From the NCBI GenBank assembly GCA_024867545.1, contig JANFNE010000046.1, positions 62,001 through 126,000 on the forward strand: DNA of 64,000 bases. Reading direction: 5' to 3'. The notes under the pieces were generated by a model. It was not told the DNA's origin. It worked only from the letters and a program-made list of their open reading frames with translations, and searched no databases. The translations under genes were made by a program, and so were the position numbers. This DNA comes from Phytopythium helicoides. Its lineage: Eukaryota; Oomycota; Peronosporomycetes; Pythiales; Pythiaceae. Shown here in pieces: positions 42,864 to 51,262 of the stretch (its first letter is position 1; each line of letters starts with the position of its first letter).

Positions 42864-44180
42864 TTACAAGTTGGTAGCTGTGCTGGTCTTCTGCTCGATC
42901 TCATTCTGGCGGAGCTTTTGCGTAATCTTGGCCAAACACGCAGCGTCCGCTGGAATCTGCATGTTCTGCCGGAGATCCAGAGCAATCACCGACGTGTTCT
43001 GCTGCAGACCTTGCAGCAGCACATCGCCGTCGCTCTCTGTGAGCGCGTTGCTGCTGAGGTCAATGGAGCGCAGAGCAGTCAGGGGGTCGTTCAAGATCTC
43101 GCTCAATGCTTCTGCACTTTCTTTTCCAAGCATGTTGCTGCTGAGATTGAGCGTGGTGAGCGAGTGGTGATCCACGAGTCCTTCGAGCAGCATGCGACCG
43201 CCATCGTCAGTGAGGCGATTCAAGCGTAAATCCAGCTCCAGGAGGCTGGTGTTGTACTTGAGCCCTCGACTGAGGTACCGGCCGCCCTCAGCATGGATCT
43301 GGTTGTCGCACAGATTCAGACTAGTGATCACGCTCTCCGGGCCAAGTAGCTTGGAAAGCAATCGCGCGCCGTGGTTTGTGATCTTGTTATGGGAGAGATC
43401 AAGCGATGTGATGCTCGTGTTTTTGATCAGTCCCGTCATCAGCATGCGCAGCAAGTCGTCATCAAGCAAGTTGTTCGGAAGCCACAGAGACGTCAAAGTC
43501 GTCGAAGCCTTCACTATATGAGAAAGATTGGTTGCGTCCGAGATTTTCATGCCGAAAAGCATCCGCTCATACTTCATGCCAATATGCTTGACGCCGTACG
43601 TGAGCCTCAGTCGCGTCAGATTCTTGAGCTGCGCGCACAACTCGTTCAAATCAAGGTGCGACAGCAGTTGGTCGATCTCCAGTGTGAAGACGTACTCGCT
43701 GCAAGCTTTGACGACTTCGATGAGGTGGTCGATATCGTCAACGGCTGGATCAAACTCCTCGATGAGCTCCTGCAGGTGCTTCTCCAAGTAGAGTTGTTTC
43801 CACGTGAGTCCGTGGTCGCTGATTTCGAGAGTTTTCCATTCCGGCTTGTTGAGGCAGCAGCGCTTCCAGTAGTTCTCGTCGCTCACGTTTGGTGCGGTAA
43901 CGCAGACATCCAGGTCGAGCGGCAGGCGAGCCATGACTTCAGGGAAAAACTTGCGTGGCACATTGCTCGCCTTGGGCTCCAAACAAAAGCGGTCCGACAC
44001 CACCTTCAAGCACAGCAGCAGCAGCGACGGGATGGCAACCGTCGACTTGCGCGGCACGACAGCATCATCGGCGCCTCCATGTTGCTGTCCATTCAGCAGC
44101 ACCCGAGCGCGATACTTCTTGACCTGGTCGGACAAAGCGCACACCGCCGTCGTGGATCCGACACTGGAGCTCGACACCAT
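42864..44180 (-). CDS. DRC5: Dynein regulatory complex subunit 5 (TCTE1-like)
   Basis: A single exon of 438 codons. The N-terminal half has LPLDLDVCVTAPNVSDENYWKRCC and HGLTWKQLYLEKHLQE, a pattern specific to TCTE1/DRC5. The C-terminal half is a ribonuclease-inhibitor-type leucine-rich-repeat array: YGVKHIGMKYERMLFGM, then SLDLSHNKITNHGARLL, SLNLCDNQIHAEGG, LDLRLNRLTDDGG, LNLSSNMLGKESA and SIDLSSNALTESDG. DRC5 is part of the nexin link of motile cilia and regulates dynein. Presence fits a flagellated zoospore stage. The length agrees with animal homologues of about 500 residues. Confidence 0.9.
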   Translation of the reverse strand: MVSSSSVGSTTAVCALSDQVKKYRARVLLNGQQHGGADDAVVPRKSTVAIPSLLLLCLKVVSDRFCLEPKASNVPRKFFPEVMARLPLDLDVCVTAPNVSDENYWKRCCLNKPEWKTLEISDHGLTWKQLYLEKHLQELIEEFDPAVDDIDHLIEVVKACSEYVFTLEIDQLLSHLDLNELCAQLKNLTRLRLTYGVKHIGMKYERMLFGMKISDATNLSHIVKASTTLTSLWLPNNLLDDDLLRMLMTGLIKNTSITSLDLSHNKITNHGARLLSKLLGPESVITSLNLCDNQIHAEGGRYLSRGLKYNTSLLELDLRLNRLTDDGGRMLLEGLVDHHSLTTLNLSSNMLGKESAEALSEILNDPLTALRSIDLSSNALTESDGDVLLQGLQQNTSVIALDLRQNMQIPADAACLAKITQKLRQNEIEQKTSTATNL

Positions 44181-44444
44181 GACGCGATGGAGTCAAGTCC
44201 TCGGGCTCGCTTGGGACCGGAAAATGAGCTCGGCAAGCGACGCTTCCCAACTTCTCGCCGTCACCTTGCCGTCGCCAACTGCCGCGTCGCTAAACTTGGC
44301 TTGAAGCTCAATGCACCAAGGCAAGCCAAACGACCTCGTCGCAGACGCGGATCCGATGCGCAGTGTCAAGGGATCAATTGCCGATTTGCCTAGTAGCCCT
44401 CAAGTGCATCGTGTTTCCGAGCTCTGCGAGTCCGAACGAGAAGC

Positions 44445-44867
44445 ATGAAGACCGCGTTGATTGCTATGGTGTGCGCTGCTTTTGGTGGGTTTCCAGCTTT
44501 GGGGCTATCCGAGGCTGAAGCGCATGCTGGTACGTCAGTTTTGCCTGGCATGTATCGATGCAGGTTTGCTCACAACCTGCTTGCAGTCGAGCACCTCCGC
44601 CACTTGGACGAAGTTCCGCCCATGAATCCAGCCAAGCCTGAGAGCAACTTGGCCGAAATGCCGCCCAACGGGTTCGAGGACGGTCAGTGGTTGGAGGCGG
44701 ATCCGACGGCCGAGGGCGACGAACGCCGCAACAATTTCCGTGGCAACGATCGCTGGGGGTGCTACCCTGGTTCGTGGCACTGGCCTGGCTGCCGCTGGGG
44801 TGGCGGTGGCGGCGGCTGCTACCCAGGCTCTTGGGGCTGGCCGCGCTGCCGCTATGGACACTGGTGA
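44445..44867 (+). CDS. Small secreted Cys/Trp/Gly-repeat protein
   Basis: Predicted exons are 44445-44529 and 44587-44867, joined in phase 1 by a 57-nt GT-AG intron whose length is a multiple of three, so unspliced RNA also stays in frame. The protein is about 121 residues: signal peptide (MKTALIAMVCAAFGGFPALG), an acidic middle (HLRHLDEVPPMNPAKPE, PTAEGDERRNNF), and two tandem repeats CYPGSWHWPGCRW and CYPGSWGWPRCRY separated by a Gly run. HLRHLDE...DERR is only loosely like an RxLR-dEER motif and not enough to call it. The paired Cys and Trp residues suggest a small disulfide-bonded surface or wall protein. A second strong splice donor overlaps the stop codon (ctg then gtgagt), so a longer isoform is possible. 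Confidence 0.6.
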   Translation: MKTALIAMVCAAFGGFPALGLSEAEAHAGTSVLPGMYRCRFAHNLLAVEHLRHLDEVPPMNPAKPESNLAEMPPNGFEDGQWLEADPTAEGDERRNNFRGNDRWGCYPGSWHWPGCRWGGGGGGCYPGSWGWPRCRYGHW

Positions 44868-45097
44868 GTGTTGTGACGCCCAAGAGCTACCGCGACCCGA
44901 GAAGTTGGATGTCGAGTCTTAGGACGAGAAGTGGTTGTCGTCTGCCTAGTGCAGTACGGGCGGAGTGAGCTCTAGCAGAATGGGTGCATTCGAGTTTGAA
45001 AGGAGAGAAGAATCGCGATTGATCGTGTTGGGTGTTGTGTTGCTTCGGCCGCGTCTCATGTGTGTATGCTGACGAGGACGCTCTTCTTCGTGGCCAT

Positions 45098-45599
45098 TTA
45101 CGCGATCTTGAGCACTTCGATCTCGAACACGAGCGTCGAGTTGGGCTGGATCGTGCACAAAGCCACCACGGTCAAGGAAACCACGCACACCACAACACTC
45201 GACTCGCTCCACATGCACGCAGCAAGCACAGTTGCAAGGATATCCCCATGCTGGGAAGCCGCCAGCGCCGTAGGCGTAGTCGGGCGAGCACGTGAGGCGC
45301 GCGACCTCGCCGAGCTTCATGCCAAGCACGCCCTCATCCCATCCCTTGATCACGCGGCCGAGCCCCACCTGGAACGTGAACGGCTGCTGCCCAGGGTCCT
45401 TGGTGCTGCGTCGACATGCTCAGCGCTCGTCAGTCAGTCTCACGGCGGCGCCCCTCGGCCCCCAGAGCGCGCGCGACCTCCAGAACTTCAGGCTCAGGTC
45501 GCGGTCCTTGCCGTAGCCCGTGCAGTGCACCGTGACGGTGCTGCCGACCGCGGGCGTCGCGCCGCGGCCCTCGGCGAGCAGCTCCTTGGTGACGCCCAT
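45098..45599 (-). CDS. FKBP12-type peptidyl-prolyl isomerase
   Basis: Exons on the minus strand are 45098-45152, 45244-45405 and 45478-45599, for 112 residues, the size of FKBP12. In order: GATPAVGSTVTVHCTGYG, QPFTFQVGLGRVIKGWDEGVLGMKLGE (the VGxGxVIKGWDEG core of the FK506-binding and active site), SPDYAYGAGGFPAWGI and PNSTLVFEIEVLKIA. These enzymes catalyse proline cis-trans isomerisation and in many eukaryotes bind FK506 or rapamycin. The first intron is GT-AG. The second has no usable GT-AG solution but splices exactly as an AT-AC intron (see the entry at 45153-45243). The start at 45599 (MGVTKELLAEG) is the first Met that gives a standard FKBP N-terminus. Confidence 0.88.
45153..45243 (-). 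other. Probable U12-type AT-AC intron in FKBP gene
   Basis: Read on the minus strand, the 91-nt intron begins ATATCCTT, the canonical U12 5' splice site, directly after exon bases tgggg. It contains TTTCCTTGAC, which matches the U12 branch-point consensus TTCCTTRAY, with the branch A at 45172, and ends gtgcAC at 45153, 19 nt downstream. Splicing here yields GFPAWGIQPNSTLVFEIEVL, the exact FKBP family continuation. A nearby AG (ending gatccag) does not restore it. Confidence 0.8.
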
Positions 45600-45803
45600 G
45601 ACGCTCGCGATCTTTGGCTCGCGCGGGACGTCGGTGACTACCCGGTCGCCGCGCAGGACGCGCGAGAGCGACAGGGAGACCTGCGATTCCCGATGCGCGC
45701 CGTGATGCGCCGCATAGGCTTTGGCAGGGTCCCCACGGAAGAGGAGGTTGGCTTCCCGGGCGGTTTGACTGCGCCTCAGTATCGGCGGCGGAGAAGAAGG
45801 TCC

Positions 45804-48037
45804 ATGTTGGTGCGGCTCGAGCGCTGGGCCACGGCGCGGCTGGAGGCGCTGGGCGTGGACGGCGTGTTCGCGCCATACGTGGTGGGGATGCTGGCGGGCC
45901 CTGGCGGCGGGCTCGGCGCGCTCGCGGACGTCGAGGAGACCAAGTTCAACGTGCACCAGGTGCTCATGGGCTGGCTGTCGCCAGAGGACGAGGCGAGTGC
46001 TGCTGCCCGGCTGGCGCGCGCGCGTGCGGGGGATAACGACCGCTGTGACCGCAGGAGCGCGCGCAGGAGTTCGTGGACGACCTGGTCAAGTACGCGGCCA
46101 ACCCGGCGCTCATCCCCGACGCGCGCAAGCTGTCGGCGAGAGGCTCCTCCTCCACGGGCGACGACGACGCGCTCGACGACGACCTGGATGTTATCGTCGC
46201 AGCCGTCGAGCGCACGCGGCTCGCAGACATCAACGACGTCATGGCGCAGGACGTTGAGCTCAAGGCGTCGGCCCCCACGTTCGTGCCCGGCGCCATCGGC
46301 CGACGCGTGCGTCTCGGTTGCTGCGAAACAGCGCGGTTCAACTTGGCTCTGACAATCATTCGCTGCTTGCTCGTAGAAGTACGTGCCGCCCGTCGTGGAC
46401 GACGACACGGGCGAGGAAGACGACGATGACAGCACCGACTTCAGCAGCGTATTCAGCGGATCCGTCGCCGACGCATTCAGCAACGGGTCGGGCTTCTCGC
46501 TCACTCGGCGCGGGAGCCTGGGCAGCTTGAACCCCAATCCGAAGGAGTTCGTTCCTGGAGCTGCTGTGTTGGCTCCTCCGCTGCCGCCGCCTACACCCTC
46601 TGATGACGGCGAGGTCGTCGACGAATCGAACGAGGACTCCCCTGAGAACGAAGACGTCATGGAGAACGAAGACAGCTTCTTCTGGTCTGTCGCCTACGAG
46701 GTGCGTTCCTACACGCAAGCCATTCTGGCGATTATCGCTCTGAGTGAAGCACTGTGGTTTCCCCCGTCTAGCTGGTCGGCCACCTGCAACTCAAGTTCCC
46801 CGACATTGATCCGAATCGGCTCTGTGACTTGCTGCGGCTGGTCGGCTTGGACGCCGACAAGGCGCACGCTGTGATCAAGGCAACACTCGAGCGTGAGTCA
46901 ATTGGAACGGCTCAAGTATGTCGGCACTACCTGCAAGGCGAATGCCGCCGCGCTGATTGCATGGTAAGGTCCCAGACTATCAGGTTAAAACCCTCGCACG
47001 AGATTGACAGCGTGCTTGTGTGCTGCAGTTTCTCCATGACACGGAAAACATCACCTGCCGATTCTGGCTGCGCGGATCTTGCCTGCAGGATGAGAACTGC
47101 GTGTTCGCTCACGACTTTACCGAGTACTACGCTCTGGATGATGCCGCGCTTGCTGCTCGTGACTACGACAGTGAAGACGAGGGCGAGGATGCAGCTGCAC
47201 AGCTCGACTTCCAAGCCGAGGATATGTTTCCTTCGCTTCAGAGTTCTGCTGCTTCAAGCACCCCGACTACCCCTGCTGGAAACGTCTCGATGAACTTTGC
47301 GCGTGCAGTGTCGGTGCAACCCCCACCTGTGAACCACACGTCTGGGTATGGGCTTTTTGGCGGCTCGCTGCTGTCGCGAGCACCAGAGGCTCCAGGTGTA
47401 CCTACTCCAACTTCTCGGCCACTCTACCGGCGAACAAGCATTGGACCTGGCACCAAGTGGGTCTCGACTGGGGCGTCAGTGACCAGCCAGTACCTGGAGT
47501 TCCGAGAGCAAGCGTATCAAATGGCATGCGCGCGCAACAAGTGCTTCATGGGGGCGACGCAAGCGTACCGCAAGTACGGGATCGTATTGCGCATGATGAC
47601 GAGAAGCGTCTGATCTAACCGTTTATGCCTTGTTGTGTCATGGTAAAAGTGGCAACAAGTCGTTGGCAAAGAGCCTATCCAATCAAGGCCACGACTTCAA
47701 CGCCAAGATGAAGGAGTTCCACTACTTGGCAGCATCGGAAATTTTCGAGGCCCGAAACCCACCCAACCAGATCTACATGGACCGGGTGCTGGATTTGCAC
47801 GGGTTGCATGTTGCTGAGGCTGTGGAGTTGCTAGCAAACATGCTCCCGAAGCTCGGAGATGAGGGACTGGACAGTATTTACATCGTCACAGGAACGGGGC
47901 ACCATTCAAAGACGAACGGCAATGCGCGGCTGCTGCCGGCTGTGGAGCAGTTCTTGACTGCGGAGGGGTACCGGTACAACGGCGTGGCGGACGGTCGGGG
48001 GTTTGTCGGCATGCTGATGGTGGACTTGCAGTGGTAG
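45804..48037 (+). CDS. CCCH zinc-finger and Smr-domain protein
   Basis: Predicted exons are 45804-45992, 46055-46306, 46377-46700, 46772-46963, 47029-47573 and 47650-48037, giving 629 residues. Layout: N-terminal helical domain (LERWATARLEALGVDGVF), acidic linkers, a CUE-like segment (HLQLKFPDIDPNRLCDLLRLVG), two CCCH zinc fingers (CRHYLQGECRRADCMFLH and CRFWLRGSCLQDENCVFAH), a linker, a DUF1771-like helix (NAKMKEFHYLAASEIFEARN) and a C-terminal Smr domain (LDLHGLHVAEAVELL, IVTGTGHHSK, MLMVDLQW). Smr domains can be endonucleolytic and the fingers bind RNA, so a role in mRNA decay or quality control is likely. The first intron is GC-AG (donor gcgagt at 45993). Confidence 0.85.
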
Positions 48038-48402
48038 CGGCTACACCACTGCTGATATCGAAGCAGTGCCGACTAGCACCAGAAACGGGAGGGTCGGGCT
48101 TGTATGGAAGTGTGATCCATGGCTGTCTAGTAGCTTCACTGTACGATGTTGTCAGTGCCATGGCTGCTGTAGACGGACAATTGCGTCGCTGGCGCGTGGA
48201 CCTGCTTCGAGTGGTAAAAAGGAGGATCATGGGAAGGAAAATCGCACGTGGAGGATATTGGGAAAGCATCAGCCGAAAAAAATTCACAAACAGTTTCCAT
48301 TGTCACGCCCGAATGGGGAAAAGGTTACGATGAAAAACTGCTGTGCGCGTAGAAAGATGCAGAGCGTCGATCAGCCCATGCGTGCAGCGTGTGTGTTGTT
48401 GC
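48038..48402. other. Short intergenic gap, no gene seen
   Basis: This 365-bp interval lies between two convergent genes (CCCH-Smr, plus; proteasome beta-5, minus). Short frames exist on both strands but none looks coding. It should hold the two 3' UTRs. Confidence 0.5.
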
Positions 48403-49278
48403 CTAGTAGCCGCGCGCATGGTCGTGCATCTCGTCGACATCCTGGTGCACAACGTGCTTGAATCCGTCGGGCTTGAAGATGTAGACGTTGCAAAAGCCAC
48501 CGCTGTAGGCGTCGCGGTGCGTGGCGTGGTAGATGGCGCGCTTGCCAAGCTCGACGGCCTCCTCGTCGGTGAGGTCCCAGCGCCAGTTGCTGTCGAGCAC
48601 ACCGTAGGCGTAGGTGGAGCCGGATCCGACCGAGAACTTGGGGATCTTGTCGCTGGCGCGGATGCGCGATCCCTCGTCGTCGACGTAGTAGAGCACGGGC
48701 TGCCCGTTGTCGTAGCCCATCATCATCATGCCGAGCGACATGCCGTAGCGCTTGTAGTAGTTGCACGTGTTGGCGATGAGCTTGGAGGCGGCGCGCACCG
48801 AGATGCGGTGTCGGTTGCGCAGCTCGTACATGCGGCACTGCACGGCGAGGTTGCGCTGCCAGAACTGGCAGTCTGCGGCTCCGCCGGCGAGCGTGGCGAG
48901 GATGTACTCGTTGATGGGGTTGATCTTCTTGACCTGCTGCGAGGCGATGAAGGGGCCCATGGTGGAGCGCGAGTCGACGGCCACGACGATGCCGCCGTTG
49001 TAGATGAAGGCGAGCGTGGTGGTGCCCTTGGCGAACTGCAGCGTCTGCTCGTTGTCCTCCGTGTACTTGACCTTGAAGTGCGCGCGCGCGTACTCGGCCG
49101 GGTCGGCCACGGGCGGCAGCAGGAACCCGCTGCCCAGCGCGCTGGCGGCCGCGCCCGCCGCCGCGAAGTCCGCGGACGCGCCCGGCTCAGACCCGGGCAT
49201 GGCGCCGCCGTACGAGACGCTCGCGCCGCGGGCGCCGGCGCGCAGGAAGTCGAGGCGCACGGTCGGCGCGGAGCTCAT
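48403..49278 (-). CDS. PSMB5: Proteasome subunit beta type-5
   Basis: A single exon of 291 codons. The propeptide (residues 1-85) ends in the AKG processing site, exposing Thr86 as the catalytic N-terminal threonine (GTTTLAF). Lys33 of the mature enzyme is residue 118 in QQVKKIN. Further family blocks are VAVDSRSTMGPFIASQQVKKIN, ILATLAGGAADCQFW, NTCNYYKRYGMSLGMMMMGYD, YVDDEGSRI and SVGSGSTYAYGVLD. The subunit carries the chymotrypsin-like activity of the 20S proteasome. The frame is open upstream of the chosen Met (49278); that stretch is treated as 5' UTR. Confidence 0.94.
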   Translation of the reverse strand: MSSAPTVRLDFLRAGARGASVSYGGAMPGSEPGASADFAAAGAAASALGSGFLLPPVADPAEYARAHFKVKYTEDNEQTLQFAKGTTTLAFIYNGGIVVAVDSRSTMGPFIASQQVKKINPINEYILATLAGGAADCQFWQRNLAVQCRMYELRNRHRISVRAASKLIANTCNYYKRYGMSLGMMMMGYDNGQPVLYYVDDEGSRIRASDKIPKFSVGSGSTYAYGVLDSNWRWDLTDEEAVELGKRAIYHATHRDAYSGGFCNVYIFKPDGFKHVVHQDVDEMHDHARGY

Positions 49279-50818
49279 GGCGGGCGGGGGGTCGAGGCAG
49301 TCGAAGATCTTCTCGAGTGAGCTCCCCCCTGCCTCGGCGAGCTTGAAAACACTATCGGTATACTAGGGGCAGGTTAAAAGGAACGCATACTGGAAGCGAG
49401 TCAAGGCCGGCGGCTGCGACGCCGAGCCAGGAAGCGACAGCAGCCCACGCAGCGTCAACTCCATTGATAGCCGCTCGCCAAGCATGTTGCCGATTGAAGG
49501 TAAGGCTCTCGAGGGCGAGTGGAATGGAACACACCTATTTGACACGTCAATTGCTGCTTGAGTGACAGGCATGACTATTGCCTTTGGAGTTGACATGCTG
49601 CCGAGTGCAATGGCAGCGAGTGGCGGGCCCTAAAGCGAGCCAACTTAAGGCTTGCTTTCGAAGACCGCTTGCAACGACCGCGACGACTATTTTAAAGAGG
49701 TACGCAATGCACACGTTTGCGTCTGCGTGTGTTGACATTCGGGATGGTTTGCTGTCATGGATGACCTCACAGCGAATACTGGGAGCGCTAGTGCCTGTTC
49801 CAAGCCCACCCACACGGATCGCGGAGATTACAGATGATGGGCAGACTCAAACAGGGTAAGTGGTCGATCCGACAGTTGACAATTTGGACGACGACATCAA
49901 AGGAGCTGGAAGGAGGGGGCTTTCCATTTCCAACCACTATGAAAATGGGTCGAAGCACAAAGAAAGATGATGTGCTTGAAGCGTCGAGGAGCCCAAGTGG
50001 AATGGGACGCGTGCTTCGCGATGTCGGTCTTGCTGAATGAGTAGTGCCGACGTCAACCAAAGAGTTGCCGATCGCGAAGATGACGAAGTTGTGCAGGAGA
50101 TTCTGCCGCTGCAGGTTCAGCTGCATGTCTCGATCTAGGATGAGCCAACGCTGTGCAGCGCTTGTTTCAAAGACTTCTGGACAGGTATGTGCAGCTTTTG
50201 CTTTTATATTTTTCCCGGAGCAACGCCATCTGATCCTCTCTCGTTGTGATGCTTCACAGCAAAAAAATCCTTGGCTCTAGAAAATAAGAAGCAAAGGATA
50301 GCGATGTGCTTTCCAGGTACGATGCGCTGATTTGACGCAAAACACTGAGCTCATTGCGCTGCCAAAAGATAGTTGCCTTCGTCGACATCGAGAACTCACT
50401 TGATTCTATTGTGCCAAGCAGGAAGTCGAGCGAAAAAGACAAGAAGACACTGCGGTGAGAAGGTAACTGATATCGTGTGTCGCGGTGGTCTAATCCTCTT
50501 TTCGCTGCGGTGAATACAGCGGCGGTATCCATTTTGCGACTGGGCAAGCACACGCTTCTGCAGCGCCGTGCACCACCAGTTGAGAAAACCTGTTTATTTG
50601 GATTTGGCATCGTATGAGTGCCGATAGATGTTGTCTGTTTGCCAAAGGTGGCGAGTGCCCAATCGGCGTGTATTTGACGAGTAGATAGCATCGATTGAGA
50701 CGACGCTGGGGTTTGCTACTCAGTCGAGTCAACGCGAAGGTGGATGGAGGAGAGCCCTAGCGATCATTCACCGACCGAGGGGCGGAAGGTGGAGCTGTCT
50801 GGCCCCGCTGGAGCCGAC
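49279..50818. other. Unassigned 1.5-kb interval
   Basis: No gene could be assembled. The plus strand has a fragment ending in a perfect splice donor at 49858 (gtaagt after DDGQTQTG) and another donor near 50184 (gtatgt). The minus strand has a fragment MQLNLQRQNLLHNFVIFAIGN near 50060-50126. Both could be exons of an unrecognised gene. Nothing matches a domain I know. Confidence 0.4.
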
Positions 50819-51162
50819 CTAGCGCCCCGAGTCCGCCAGCATGCGCTTGAGCTGCGCGTTCTGTTGCTCGATGAACTTGGCGGACGCACCACCCGCGTCG
50901 CGGATCTTGTCCTCCTGCATCACGCCGCCGTCGTTAGTGCAGCTCCATGGACGGCGCGCGCAGCAGTCCGCACCTCTAGCTGGAAGTTGGCGTCTGCGCG
51001 CCGCTGGGCCCACTGCATGACGAAGTAGCCGGCCACCACCGGGATGGAGAAGTAGACGCCCGCCATGACGCGCTGGCCTGTCTTGGACAGCGGGATGCGC
51101 GTGCTGTGGATCTTCTTCTTGAGCCGCTCGTGGCGCTCGCCCAGCTCCCGCAGGAACTCCAT
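50819..51162 (-). CDS. Small single-pass membrane protein, probably mitochondrial
   Basis: Exons on the minus strand are 50819-50914 and 50974-51162 (GT-AG intron, phase 0), encoding 94 residues. A basic amphipathic N-terminus (HERLKKKIHSTRIPLSKTGQR) is followed by one membrane helix (VMAGVYFSIPVVAGYFVMQW) and a charged helical tail (RRADANFQLEEDKIRD...EQQNAQLKRML). The size and shape resemble small inner-membrane assembly factors of cytochrome c oxidase such as PET117 or COA3, but the similarity is only of layout. It is head to head with the ankyrin gene, 100 bp between starts. Confidence 0.6.
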
Positions 51163-51262
51163 AGCCGCCGGCTCGACTCGCTTCTTGCAACTTGATGGGC
51201 GAAGCGCTCCCTCGCAAAACCGATTATGACGGGCGGCGTGGGACTTGAGGGGGCGCTTCAAC

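Noticed and set aside
44445..44867. RxLR effector call for the small secreted protein
   Set aside because: HLRHLDE followed by DERR is suggestive but lacks Arg-x-Leu-Arg at the usual 30-60 residues after cleavage; evidence is too weak.
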